A stretch of DNA of 64,000 nt from Przewalskia tangutica (taxonomy: Eukaryota; Streptophyta; Magnoliopsida; Solanales; Solanaceae). The DNA lies in the NCBI GenBank assembly GCA_029844215.1, contig CM056724.1, forward strand, positions 33,084,446 through 33,148,445, in the 5' to 3' direction. Position 1 is the first letter of the stretch, and every line of letters starts with the position of its first letter. Under the pieces are notes generated by a model. That model worked only from the letters and a program-made list of their open reading frames with translations. It had not been told where the DNA came from and ran no database searches. This document shows, one piece after another, positions 34,364 through 46,640 of this stretch. Made by a program: the position numbers and the translations under genes.

Positions 34364-34612
34364 CTCTCCGTCTATATTATATGATATCTTTAGCTTATGT
34401 GAAATTCACTCATCCTTAACAAATAATTAAAAGGTGGTTTCACTAAATTATACTTAATTAAATAGTTTTTATTTTGTAGTTTCTTAATTTCGTAAAAGTT
34501 CTTTTATCTAAATAAGAATAAATTTGAGAGAAAAAATGATACTTTTTTATTATATAAAAGTTATTTATCATAAATTAAAGAAAAGGAACTAAAAAATCAT
34601 ATAATATGGTAG
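34364..34612. mobile_element. Stowaway-like MITE
   Basis: Left end CTCTCCGTCTATATTATATGAT and right end ATCATATAATATGGTAG are inverted copies (complement of the right: CTACCATATTATATGAT). About 250 bp, AT-rich, non-coding. Confidence 0.65.
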
Positions 34613-34730
34613 CTTTGCGAGCTCTGTCCATTTTCGAGATTTGCACCCCTCGTAAAGCCTTAGATAGATTCCTAAGACTAGGCGTATTAAGTTATCCAAA
34701 AATTAATCTCATAAATTTGTCAGGATAGAC

Positions 34731-35764
34731 TATAGAGATGTAAGTGGGGCGGGTAAATATGGGTATCGTCCCGCACCCGCTTTAGTTGAGGGGGGTATGG
34801 AGATGGTTTGGTGGAGTGGATATAGATATCAAAAGTGTTACCCGTCATGGATAGTGAGCAGGAGTCAATTTCATATAAGACCAGCACCGAATCCGCCCCG
34901 CCCCGCTACCTGCACCGCTAATACCCACCGCCTATTAATTTAATTAGGTTATTTACTAATTTATTTGTTTATTTCTTGATTTAAAATGTGACTTCACTGA
35001 CTTGGGTCATTTCCTTTTTAATAAATCAGTCGAGCGAGCCCAGGCCCCAAGCCCAACTCAACTCAGCAAAAAGAAAAAGTAACCCTACATCTCATTACTC
35101 ATATTCTCATTATCATCTTCGCCGCAGTAGCCAGTAGGGTGCCTTAAGCTAATAAAAAGCTTCAAACCAGTTGAGTCCTCTAAAGCAAATCGGCGAATCT
35201 TCGTCTTCGATCACATGAATTATTTTCAGTGATTTGTAAGTGAAGAGATGGCAGTGTAGTGGTGGTCAGCCATGGTGGCTTCGCCGTAGGTGGAAGAAAG
35301 TTTTTCGAATTGATTATTTAGTCATATTATGTTTATATCATTTTAGGGAGAGGAATAGACAATCCAATGATAATGAAATAAATTTATGGTGTAGTAATTC
35401 TTAGTTTCCATTTCTAATTCATTCTGAGACAGATTCCCGTGTTTTGTCCCTGGGTTTTAGTCCCTGTTGAAGTTACTGCTGAAAACAGTAAACATGCTGC
35501 TGAAGTTTTTTTTTTTTTGTTGATGTTTCTTTCCTAACTTTGATAAAGTAATGTTGTAATTTGTGGGAGCTGTTTAGGTGGGTACCCACCGGATAAGTGG
35601 GTACCCTGCTGGGGTAAGTGGGTACCCTGCTGGGGTAAGTGGGGCGGGGCAGGTGGAGGAATTACTATCCGTGATGGGTGGTGGGGAGGGAATATGGGTG
35701 AATTTTAAATGACGGATACGGATATGGGATACCCTTCCCCCGCCCCGCCCCATTGACATCCCTA
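34731..35764. mobile_element. Non-autonomous hAT element, 1034 bp
   Basis: The ends TATAGAGATGTAAGTGGGGC and, as complement of the right end, TAGGGATGTCAATGGGGC are imperfect inverted repeats. GGATAGAC (34723-34730) and GGATAGAG (35765-35772) form an 8-bp target duplication with one change, the hAT length. The interior has GC-rich subterminal blocks on both sides (CGGGTAAATATGGGTA; ATACCCTTCCCCCGCCCCGC), a 22-bp motif GTGGGTACCCTGCTGGGGTA repeated near 35598-35640, and a middle part resembling a gene leader. No transposase sequence remains. Confidence 0.75.
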
Positions 35765-35772
35765 GGATAGAG

Positions 35773-35960
35773 TACTTTCGTAGAGCTCATAATTGTGAAA
35801 AGAATCATAAAAAGTGGCTACGGTTGTAATTTATGCTAATTCAAATCTTCTTTTTGCCACGGTATTTTTTTTTATTAAAGGAGGTTGAACACACTTTTTT
35901 ACACGCAAGAAGGAACATAAAGAAAGAAAAAATAGAGAAGAAAAATACTATATTCTTGTA
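35773..35960. other. AT-rich spacer, nothing recognised
   Basis: Short flank between the hAT element and MITE copy C. Confidence 0.4.
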
Positions 35961-36167
35961 GGTATAGTTTTGTAGAATGCACTAGATAAAATAATGCATA
36001 CATTAATTTTATATATTAATAATATTTTGTTTGGTACAATTTTTGAATTTATGTGTAACTAATGCATAATATAATGCATAAGAAATCATGGTATTAACAA
36101 TGTAATGGATTTAATGCAAGCATAACAATGGTTAAAGACACAATTGCTCATGAAGTCCCTCACATAA
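35961..36167 (+). mobile_element. MITE-like repeat, copy C
   Basis: AGAATGCACTAGATAAAATAATGCATAC, then CATGGTATTAACAATGTAATGG, then GGTTAAAGACACAATTG matches copies A and B. The Copia LTR at 36168 begins within or at the edge of its right end. Confidence 0.65.
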
Positions 36168-36373
36168 TGTAAGATGATATTAATCTCACTTGGAAAGTCT
36201 TTCATTAATATCAAGGTATATATAGAGTACAATATTCATCCCTTATACAATAGGAATCCAAAACCTATACAAAAGAGAAATCCTAGTCTTACCATAATTA
36301 TATTTACACAATATATGGAAATATTCTAATTATGGGTAGGGAATATATTGATTCCTATATTTACACGTTTACA
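36168..36373 (-). mobile_element. 3' LTR of Copia element 2 (about 206 bp)
   Basis: The reverse strand begins TGTAAACGTGTAAATATAGG right after a purine tract GGAGGTGTG and ends ATCATCTTACA. A TATA-like CTCTATATATACC lies on the reverse strand near 36218. The small size is usual for plant Copia LTRs. Confidence 0.75.
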
Positions 36374-37059
36374 CACCTCCTCAGTCGGAGCGGGAGGAGG
36401 TCGGACGCTGAGACTGGATCTGAAGTCAAGAAACAACTGTCTGGGAAGTCCTTTGGTAAATATGTCTGCATACAGATAAGATGATGGAACATGTAACACT
36501 CTGACACGGTGTTGACACCCAATTTTGACCCATCTTTTAGTCATTTCTTGCAATTTTAAGCATTTTAGGACACCGCATTTTAATCACTTTTTTTTTTGGC
36601 ATTTTTGTATATTTTTTTTTACCTAACATTCTATGTTGTTTTATTTTTTATAAATTGGCATCATGTTTTTACTTTAATTATGTATTAAACATTTTCAAGT
36701 ATTATGTTATTATTGTTGCGCGATCATTTTATTTTACTAATTTTGCATCTCTTTAAATAATTAATTGACATCCCGTCTTTACTTTTAATTAGACATTAAA
36801 TATTTGTTAAATATTATATTTTTATTATTACTGCATCGGCATTTGCATTTTAATAATTTTGCATCTTTTAAATAATTTTTCTTTTAAATAATTAACCCGT
36901 TTTGCATTTTGTCAAATCACCCAAATTCGAGGCACAATCAATCACCCAATCCACTAAAACTGGCCAAACTGAGGCCCAAAAATGAAGCCCAGTACACCTT
37001 TCATCTTTTCCCTCCAATACCCAATATCCAATACCCAAAACCCTAAACCTAAATACCCC

Positions 37060-37069
37060 TATAAATAAA
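37060..37069 (+). promoter_or_regulatory. TATA box of the 5' LTR
   Basis: TATAAATAAA preceded by CCC and followed by AACCTTACCCC; the same in the 3' LTR at 49792. Likely core promoter of the element. Confidence 0.6.
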
Positions 37070-38760
37070 AACCTTACCCCCCCTCCCCATTAAAAGACCC
37101 CAGCCGAGCAGCCCTCTCCCTATAATAAAACTCACCCCTGCCCTCCCAAAAAAAAAACCTTAGCTCAGCCGCCCCTATCATCAACCCATGCGCACACCCC
37201 TGCCCTCTCCCTCACCCTCTCTCCCTGCTTCTCCCAGCAGCCGCCCAACAACACCCCTCCCCCGCTGCCATTCTCGTCACCCCACTGCTTGAACCACCAC
37301 TGTCACCCACGTCGAGCCAAACCCCCCCACCGTCGAAATCCATCACTGTAACACCATGCCATTCCCGTCGACCCCACTGTTTCGCACCTCAATCCACGGT
37401 GGCGTCGCTCCGGCGTTAGCCGTGGAAGTGACGCCGCCTTTATCCTCCCCTCACCTTTGTTTTCCGGCGACGCTTATTATTCTATTTCTCTCTTACGGTT
37501 GAATATGTTGTTGGTTGTGGGGCTGATTTAGTCTCTTTAACATTCTTCCGGCGACGCTACTGTTATTCTCCCATTTTTGTTGCTATTATATATACGTTAG
37601 CGTTTGGGATGAATGGATTTTTGTCTTTGGGTATCTCGCCGGAGTTAAACTCCGACGACCTTTCCAGAGTCAGCTCGCTGTGTTGTTGCTATGCTGGTAT
37701 TGATTTTTGCTATTTTTTACTCCTTTTGAACTGGGTTTTGCTTTGACAATGGACTGATTTGGGTCTGTTTTGCTACTGGTCGGGTTCTAAATTGTGGATT
37801 GTTATCTATGTTGTTATTTTAGACCAAGAATAAATTTTGTGCCCTATTCTTGCCGCTGTTTTGCTCTCGGGTTGAAACCGGGTCGGGTCATAATCCGGGT
37901 CGGATCCTAAAATGGTGGATTGTTGTTTATTTTGAAATCTTTGGACCAAGAATCAAGCTTTGTTGGTGCTAGTTTGGTCAATTTTTCGTCAGCTTCGATC
38001 CGTGAATTTTGTTGCTACCGCTTATGTTCCATCAGAATCGACAACATGATTTCCCCCTTTATTTATGTTATTAAACTGATAATGAACAAGATACTAATAC
38101 TTGATTGGCCAATGAAAAAGTTATCCGTCGATTTTTTAGGCCTCCACAGTTGCAAAGACGAAAAATAAAATAAATGAAGCTTTCAGGGCAATGATGATTT
38201 CTTATAGGTGTCTAACTGTCACCGGCCCGACCAGAGCCCATTACCGGTTTAACTGCCCGATCGGCACGGTCCGTTCATCGGACTACAAGCCAACCGTCCG
38301 GTCGTTACGATTCCATGTTGGCCCGCGGTTCGGTCGAATCGTCCAACCGGTCCTGCTTTCAATTTTTTTTTTTTTAATTCTAGTATTTATTTTCTATAAT
38401 ATAAACTAAATTCAATTTAAATATGTAATATAATAATATAATATATAATTTAGTTGTATATATTAAAATTGAAACTTTAAAGTTAACTTTTGATTTTATA
38501 GTTTATAACTTTATACTTTATACTATAGTTTATAACTTTATACTTTATAGTTTATAACTTTATATTGTAAATTTGTAATTATACTTTTAATAATTTATTA
38601 GATTAGTAGATATATCATATAAGTATATAACATTATAACTTATAAGTAATAACAGATTAACAACTAAATAGATAGTAAAATTAAAATTAATGATAAGATG
38701 TAAACTTTTGAACTTTCATAACGTTAATAAGAGTACATAATGAAGTAATAATAATTTTAT

Positions 38761-41036
38761 TTACATATTATGCATCCTTTTTGCAAGTTCTTCGTAATCT
38801 ATAGGTTGATTGAATTGGTTATGCTCCATAGCCTCTAAATCTGGAGTATTAATTCCAGTCCCGCCTCCGCTCCCGCCTTCCAAAATATTGCCTATTTCTT
38901 CATCTTCGGGATAATCAACGTCTCCACATCCTTGATTTCTTCTCTCTGATCTGATCCAATCCCTTAAGCAGACTAACACTTCTAATGTGCTTCCACCCAA
39001 TGAGTGACGTGTGTCTCCTATTTGATCTCGTGCTTGGCTAAATGCACTTTCAGAAGCCACTGTTGAGATCGACACATTAAGAACATCCCGGGCCATCGCT
39101 GCAAGTACCGGGAATTGCCTTTTGTTATCCTGCCACCATTGTAAAGGGTCAAAATTTTTCTTCGGCTCCGCTGGCTTTTGCAAATAAAATTGCATCTCAT
39201 CGCAAGATCGGCTAGTGGTTGGTTGTGTTGTAAAAGTGCTCCATATGTCTAAAGATTCTTCTTCATCGTCATCATCATTGAATCGCAGTGTAGACACAAC
39301 TGTAACTAGAAGGAATATTAGTAGCAGAGTTGGTGTTATCATGTAATGTAGCATAATATTCATATAATGTAGTTAAATTAGTATCAAGTTTACTTATGCA
39401 ATCAAATGAAGATGGAGTTTCGCTTGACCTATTTCCATATAATTATATAAACTAAATATTAAATTATGACAATCTACTTTTTTAATAGAAGGATTTAAGA
39501 CTGCACCAATACAATAAACATCAGGAATAGGAAAAAAATATTTTTTAAACTTTTCAAACATAATCAGAATCGCATCTTTATATTTCACATTTGATTTTAA
39601 ACCATAAAGTAAATATGAAATTTCAGCTATATGAGCTAAAGCATTACAAACTGTTGGTAATAAGATCCTGAAAATTCAACAGTTGCAGTGTAAAATTTAC
39701 GTAAAAATTTTAAAAGTTCACCAATTGATTTCCAATGTTCGTCGGTTAACATATACATCACGTTCTTACAATGCGCATTTGCAACATGTGTTATGGGGTC
39801 TTTATACTTATAACATTCTTTTAAAAATAAATAAGTATAATTCCACCGTGTAATAATCTCTTCTGACATGAATTTAGGTCTCAAATTAAATTGTTTACAT
39901 TTTTCTTTAAATTCTATAATTCTATTTTTCCTATTATTACCCTGAATAACTCCAACAGCTCTTTTGACAAGTTTTATTTCAGGTGAAAATAAATCAAGAC
40001 CACTTTTAACAATTAAATTATAAATATGACAAGCACAACGAACATGAAATATATCAGGAAGTGGTGGTTGTACTTCCGCTTTTAAAAATCTACAAGAAGC
40101 AGATTATTAGATGCATTATCGAATGATACACAATATTTTATTATAAAGATTATATTTTGGGCATAAAAACAAATAGTTTCGCTTATATATTTTCCAGTAT
40201 GACTTTGATCCTCGTCATACGCAAAAGCAATAATACGTTTTTCCATTCTAAAATTTTCATCAATCCAATGACAAGTAATTGTTAAATAATCATAACCGCT
40301 CAACGTGTCCAATGTCTGAAGTAAAACTAACATGGCATGGAAGGTTAGCAAACAAATATTGCAAGAAAATAACATAATCATTATGAAGTCTAAAAATATC
40401 GGCTCTAGTAGTACTACGAGGAACACCTTTAAAAAAAGGATTATATACTCTTTGAATATATGTAATTAAATATGAAGAAGAAGCAAAAGAAAAAGGCAAA
40501 CAACCTCCGACAATCATTTTTGCTAATTCAATGCGATCTTTTTTTGGATCGTACTTAGCCAACCCCCCAGTTAATGGATTAAGTTGTTGTTGACCGGGTT
40601 CTAAATTAGGGACAGCATTCCATTGTGCCGGATGACCGAATTTTATATGTCTACCTATAGTGCCCGTCCCCCCGTCACCACCCCCTGTCTTATGTTTATA
40701 AGTTCTCCCACAAATATTACATTTAACTCTATCAGTACCCACAACTTTATCATAAAAGAGCCACACTTTACTCCTTTTTCTTCTTGCTACTGGTTCTGGT
40801 AAAGGAGGTCTACGACTACCACTAGCAGTACCAACATTGACAGAAGGAACACTAGTAGGTGTAGGAGGTTCTTGTTCTTCAAGTTCATCAATATCATCTA
40901 ATTGAACGTTATCACATTCATTATCTTCTATTCCAAAATCTTCTTGCATTTGATCATAATCTATATTTTGATTAGATGATGAAGAACCTACAGATTTTTT
41001 ACCCCTTGAACTAGATTTACTACTGATCCGACGCAA
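38761..41036 (-). pseudogene. hAT-2 transposase with BED finger and dimerisation domain, broken
   Basis: 41036-40290 encodes an acidic, Ser-rich leader, then a BED finger (VWLFYDKV, CNICGRTYKHK, RHIKFGH), then PFSFASSSYL and VPRSTTRADIF up to SFTSDIG. The following pieces in other frames are 40420-40082 (ITCHWIDENFRMEKRI, FDNASNN), 39884-39636 (SEEIITRWNYTYLFL) and 39588-39394. 39363-38761 carries the C-terminal hAT dimerisation domain (FDPLQWWQDNKRQFPVLA, VSISTVASESAFS), then an acidic tail ending in EELAKRMHNM. All domains of a plant hAT transposase are present in order, so it was once intact. At least four frameshifts or stops inactivate it. It differs in sequence from the hAT-1 transposase but has the same layout. 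Confidence 0.9.
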
Positions 41037-41436
41037 TTCCCCTTAGTAAAGACATTATAAAATATTTAAATAATCAACAAATAAATATGACAATTTAATA
41101 AAATAATTAGAGAATGAAACGAGTGTACCAAACTTCGGGATTCAGAATTCAATAGAAACTCGAAGCTCGAAGTCTTGCGTCTTGCTACTTTGAATTTGAA
41201 AACTAATAATATTAATAACTTGAAAATTGATAATAAAGATAATTAAGAGAGTATGAGAATAAGAGAATTGAGAGAAATGTTGTGTGATAAAAATGAAGAA
41301 AATGTAGAGAATTTATAGATTTTTTAAAGGGTAAAAATGGAATTAAAATAAATAATTAAACAAAACACAAACAAAAAAATTAAAAAAATGACCAACTGGC
41401 CAAATGACCGCTGCCACCGCCCCAAATTTCTTCCAA

Positions 41437-41463
41437 GCCCAACGGTCGAAATGACCGTTGGGC
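41437..41463. repeat. Perfect 11-bp inverted repeat near the end of hAT-2
   Basis: GCCCAACGGTC and GACCGTTGGGC flank a 5-nt spacer, about 220 bp inside the element end and upstream of the transposase gene, the same place as the palindrome of hAT-1. Confidence 0.8.
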
Positions 41464-42439
41464 AATTTTTATTTTTGTTTTGTAATCGTCCGGCCCGGCC
41501 CGTTAACCAGAATGGAACCGCTTCCAATACCGCCTTACCGGTCGGCCAGACGGTTTTGAAATGACCTGCGGGTTGGGGTTGGGGACAATCCGACCCCAAC
41601 CCAGATGTCCTTACGGTCCGGCCGGTCCGTTAACCTACGGTCAACTGGTCGGTCGTCAACCCGGACCGGTTGACAGGTATATGATTTCTTCCACTTATAC
41701 CGGATAACCAACATGCGCTGGCAAGGCGAATTTTCGCAGCCGCACTTGTTTAGGCTGTCCCACTTTATTTTTATATATATCTGAGCCCTCCGTGTTTAAA
41801 ACTATTACTGTTTTGGCGCGGATCCGAATGTTTTATCTATTTTATTATTTTTAACAATATTGACCGATGAAGGAATCTCCGTCTGATTTCCAAGGCCTTC
41901 CTGTACAAAAGACGGATTTATTTTGGCTTTACTTATTAATTCTTATCATTGTTTTAAAATTATTTATTCTATTACTAACACTTTTACTAAGTGTTTATGC
42001 AGGTACCCTGAGATGCATTTCAAAAAGAATGTCCCGGAGTTTTATTTTGTGTCGCATTTAATTTTATTATTTTGTATTGCATTTTATTTTAATTGTAAAT
42101 TATAAAAAAAAATGCTTAGAATAGGTAGAATAAAAGTCAATATATAATTAACCAAGGTTTGAACGGATAACCGCAAGTTAGCGGATCTTAAAGGATGTCT
42201 AACTCTTTCCCTTTAGGATAATTAAGAACCCTGATCCAGAATCTCATAAATTTCGCAGACCATTAAATGGAGATTAATTGCAGTATTTTTATTGCAATAA
42301 ATCAAGTGTCCTAATTCACTTAGTTAATTAGGTGGCGACTCCTTAAAATCAGCATTATTGCTCCATCCAAGGAACCGCGCCAAAGAGCAACGTTGCGGAT
42401 ACCATTCAGACCCCGAGGTCAAAAACGGGCGCGACAGCA

Positions 42440-42457
42440 TGGCGACTCCACTGGAGA
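42440..42457 (+). other. Primer binding site of the non-autonomous element
   Basis: TGGCGACTCCACTGGAGA lies 3 bp after the LTR. TGG followed by the complement of a tRNA 3' end is the expected form. From memory, TGGCGACTCCACTGG-type sites are typical of Tat/Ogre elements with a tRNA-Arg primer; I have not checked this. Confidence 0.7.
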
Positions 42458-45440
42458 TAACCAGGTTCTTGACCATAGCAAACCTAGGTTTATTATTGCT
42501 TGGCTTTATTTGCTTTATTTGTTAAAAATGCCTTAAAATTGCTTGTTTTAATCTTGTATGCTTAACTGTTTTAATTGCTATTTGCTTTTACTGCTTTCCT
42601 TAAACTGGCATTCCGCTCATATTTCTTCCACTCTGGAAAATTCACATTGTCACACACACTACACGCGAGGTGCGCTTGGTGCATCAGCAAAATTCTTTCA
42701 TCAAAACCCAAATTTAGGAGAGTTGGTAATATACGTGGAGTGTCCGGTCTAACCGGTGGCCGCGTAGCCTTCTCACTCGAGTTGTCCGCCGGGAACTCAA
42801 GGCCTAGTAAGCCAAATCTTAGAAAGCTTAAGATAGAGCTATACCACATTTTTTATTAAGTCATGCATGCATAAACCTTAGGTGTGTTAATCTTTGGTAT
42901 TAACGCCACAATTAGAAATTCACCAAACTTGTCGACGAGTTTCACAACCAACGACCCATTAGCATACTATGTGTAGCGTGACCTAGTCATGACACACCGA
43001 AATTGGAAAAAGTGCACCGTCATTTGGTCGCCATTTCCAACAAAACATTGCAGTTTAACGGCTTGGACCTATTTATCATAATCTCGCATATTTGGCGTTT
43101 AGACCGACCTCTGGCATAAGTGAGGCCCCATGCATATTAGGCGCGCGCTTGATTTGCATGCTTTTGTTTACTATTGTTGTCGCTAGCAATGCTGTACATA
43201 TTATTTAATGCAATAATTACCCTTTTAACCCCTGTACATATCATGCTTGTAATTCCGGCCACGAGCATTTGCATTTTTGCACTTTTCGTTGTCACATTGC
43301 AATCAGGGCTTTATCACAGAAATCGCTTCAAGCAATGCGATCCGACTTTGTGAAACATCAACCACCAGTCTGGTCGAACCAATCAGGGGAGTCTTTGACT
43401 ATATTGCCACGCCCTTACATTTAATTATTTTTGTGACTTGCCTACTCTCACTCATTCGTCATATTTTTGCAGGAAGGTCGTCCTCGCAAATTATCGAGGG
43501 CGGCCGGAAAAAAAAAGGGAAGAAAAAGAAAAAGAAAAAAAAGCATCACAAGAATGAGCTGGAGTTATGTTGACGGAAAGTAGTCAGCTTATACCAGATT
43601 CAACGAAGCATCGCTCTGAGTCTTATATTTTGCATTTTTTATACATATTTGCAAGTTCAATTGATATGTCTAGTGTTGATTACATAATTCTTTATCATGC
43701 ATTTTACAACATAATCATCCCGAACTACGCGTGTCTGATTCTCATCATACGGTGTGATACGTAGGCAACCCATCTAGGGTTCGACACCACGTGAAAAAAA
43801 AAATAAAAAAATAAAGAGGGGGACATATTTGGTTCACTCATTCATTGCATTTATCCAATCATAGACATTCATTATTGCATTTCAATCATTCTATCACATA
43901 CATTCATTCATGCATTTCATTCATTCTATCATAGTCATTCATTTTTTCATTACATTCCTTTTACTTTGCATTAGTCTTATATTGAACAATCATTTGTCTT
44001 GCACAACTTTTACTTTTGCATTTCTTTCATGAATGAATTCTTTTAAAGCATAACTGAACGAACTACACACACCTGATTCTCGTCAAAGATGAGATACGTA
44101 GGCAGCCCTACTCGGGTTCGGTACCATTTATTCAAAAAAATACAAAAATATTTTATTCAAAAAACATCAAAAAAAAAGGGCCCTTTTAAGTGTCGTTGTT
44201 TGATTTGGTTGATACCAACACAGTTAGGAGTGTACATAGAAAGACCGAGTAATAATCAATATGGGTTGACTTCGTGGTAAGCCATAGATTCTTTTGGTAC
44301 CTCTCACGCACACCTGTAATGACATTCTTGCATGCTTTTAAGATAAGAACGAAACCAACCTCATTGTTTCATGTGCATTATGTGGTGAGTTTTAGAATAA
44401 GTTCAATTGCGTTGCATTGTGATCTAGAACTTGTCCTGAATGTTTGTTGAGGCGAAATCCCGAGTAACACTCGGTGTAGGAAATGATCGTAGGCTTTATT
44501 TGACCCGTTTGAGCCTTTTCAGCCTACCAAATAACATTATCCGTAGTACACCTCTTTGAGCCTAAAGCCTATTCTTTTGACAACCGCATATTACACCTAT
44601 ACCCTTTCTGAGTGTGTACGCACTATCCCTCTCTTGGTCCGACCTCCTTGAGCGCTTTGGAAATGTGCAAGTGGCTGACAAAATTTTGCGTCGAAGTTTG
44701 CAAAGACAAAAAAACTGTCAAAATCCCAAAAGGGAAAAGGAAATACAGATGACGATTTCACAAAAGAAGCAATCAAAAGCCCCGACATTATATATAAAAA
44801 AATGAATGAAATGAGAGAATAACTTTGAAAAAAAGGGGCTCCAAATGAAAGATTCAAAAAGAAGTCAGTACAGAAAACTGGGACAAAAAGAAAGCAGGTC
44901 AGCATTAAAGCACACAAATATCAAGCACGGACGTAGTTCAACGCTCGAGGAAGGATTAATCACTTTTTACCCAAATGATATCCATCCCTTTCCCCAAACC
45001 TACATTACAAGCCCGTGACAATCCCTACATGCTCTTATACTGAGGATTCTCACATTAATGGATACTTAGATGACGGCCAAGCCTATGGTATCACAATTGC
45101 ATGCATTGAACATCGTTTTGAGTGTGAGCATACTTCTCTAAACGTCCCAAAATTCAAATACTGGAATATATGTGAGAAATGAGACTTTCTTTCAGTGAGG
45201 GCATTTGAAACATGAGATTACGTGTAGTTCGAAACCTTGGCTGCAAGCAAGTGTGTCGATACTTAGGTGTCTGAGGTACCATTTGAAACTATAGGAATTA
45301 CCCAGAAGTCAGTCTTGGTTAGACTGGAAATGAATAACGGAATTCCTAAGCACAATACTAATTGTTGGTATCAACTGAAGTCAGAACGTGATGCTGTCTT
45401 TCCACTTTTCAAAAAATAAATAAATGCATATATAAAAATT
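42458..45440 (+). other. 5' interior of the non-autonomous element, no coding sequence recognised
   Basis: About 3 kb. A Lys-rich frame (43277-43573) and others do not resemble gag or pol. Two diverged forerunners of the 99-bp repeat, each with GAACTAC, then CTGATTCTC, then GATACGTAGGC, are at 43721-43790 and 44058-44130. ATTCATT-rich sequence lies at 43840-43960. Confidence 0.55.
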
Positions 45441-45454
45441 CTCATCCTTTGCAT

Positions 45455-46125
45455 CATGAACTACGTCTTGACCTGATTCTCTCAGCGGGATACGTAGGCG
45501 GCCACATTGGCTTCGGTCTCATTTTTTGAAAATTGTATAATCATCTTTTGCATCACGAACTACGTCTTGACCTGATTCCCTCAGCGGGATACGTAGGAGG
45601 CCACATTGGCTTCGGTCTCATTTTTTGAAAATTGTACAATCATTTTTTGCGTCATGAACTACGTCTTGACCTGCTTTCCTCGACGAGATACGTAGGCGGC
45701 CACATTGGCTCCGGTCCACATTATTTGAAAACCCATAAAAATCCTTATTCTTTGCATCACGAAATACGTCTTGACCTGATTCCCTCAGCGGGATACGTAG
45801 GCGGCCACATTGGCTTCGGTCTCATTTTTTTGAAAATTGTAGAATCATTTTTACATCACGAACTACGTCTTGACCTGATTCCCTCAGCGGGATACGTAGG
45901 CGGCCACATTGGCTTCGGTCTCATTGTTTTGAAAATTATACAATCACTTTTGCATCACGAACTACGTCTTGACCTGATTCCCTCAGCGGGATACGTAGGC
46001 GGCCACATTGGCTTCAGTCTCATTTTTTTGAAAATTGTACAATCATTTTTGCATCACGAACTACGTCTTGACCTGATTCCCTCAGCGGGATACGTAGGCG
46101 GCCTAAGTAGGCTTCGGTCACACCA
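45455..46125 (+). repeat. 99-bp tandem repeat, seven copies
   Basis: Copies start at about 45461, 45560, 45659, 45764, 45863, 45962 and 46061, nearly all 99 bp apart. Each has CTACGTCTTGACCTGATT, then TCAGCGGGATACGTAGGC, then GGCCACATTGGCTTCGGTCT. A multiple of three with an open plus-strand frame gives the frame 45632-46129; it is a repeat frame, not a supported gene. Confidence 0.9.
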
Positions 46126-46228
46126 TTAGAAATCTTCTCATTGGCTCGCATGCGACAAAATGCATTTGATTATTCCGAAAAGAGATATGAACAAATTTCC
46201 GCCAGGGTTAAGTCCGTGCAGAGACTAG

Positions 46229-46640
46229 CATGCAGCAAGCATTCGCAGCATCCAGCAAGTCCGTGCAGGGCTACATCAGCAATCAGCAATCAACAGCGTT
46301 GCAGCAAGCATTCGCAGCATCCAGCAAGTCCGTGCAGGGCTACATCAGCAATCAGCGATCAACAGCGTTCAACAAGCATTCGCAGCATCCAGCAAGTCCA
46401 TACAGGGCTACATCAGCAATCAACGATCAACAGCGTTCAGTAAGCATTCGCAATATTCAGCAAGTCCGTGCAGAGACTACATCAGCATCAACAACATTCA
46501 GCAAGCATTCGCAACATCCAGCAAGTCCTTGCAGAGACTACATCAACACTCGCAGCATTCAGCAAGCATTCACAACATTCAACACGTCCGTGCAAGGACG
46601 AAATCTCAGCATTTGCAGCATCACATCAATACAACCGCCA
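46229..46640 (+). repeat. 61-69-bp tandem repeat, about six copies
   Basis: The unit contains CAAGCATTCGCAGCATCCAG and CAAGTCCGTGCAGGGCTACA. The first spacings are 69, 68 and 68 bp and later ones about 61 bp, where AATCAGC-type spacer text is lost. Frames through it are CAGCA-rich and not gene-like. Confidence 0.85.

Larger units (their letters stand above)
38204..41680 (-). mobile_element. hAT-2 DNA transposon, complete ends, inside the 5' LTR
   Basis: ATGATTTCTT occurs on both sides (38194-38203 and 41681-41690) and only once in the undisturbed 3' LTR (about 50935), so this insert is dated after the LTR element. The usual hAT duplication is 8 bp, so the edges may be off by one or two bases. 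Both terminal regions are rich in CCGGCCCG, CCGGTT and GACCGG, and ATAGGTGTC mirrors ATACCTGTC. It contains a reverse-strand transposase pseudogene over most of its length. Confidence 0.88.
36510..42436 (+). mobile_element. 5' LTR of the non-autonomous element, interrupted by hAT-2
   Basis: It consists of 36510-38203 and 41691-42436, about 2.44 kb without the insert. TATAAATAAA at 37060, a C-rich leader, CGCCGGAGTTAAACTCCG and the two 55-bp motifs at about 38109 and 41862 are in the same order as in the 3' LTR. Confidence 0.9.

Noticed and set aside
43277..43573. Lys-rich 98-codon frame as a gag-like protein of the non-autonomous element
   Set aside because: No gag motif, and the basic tail is an AAAAAG-rich stretch; not enough to call a gene.
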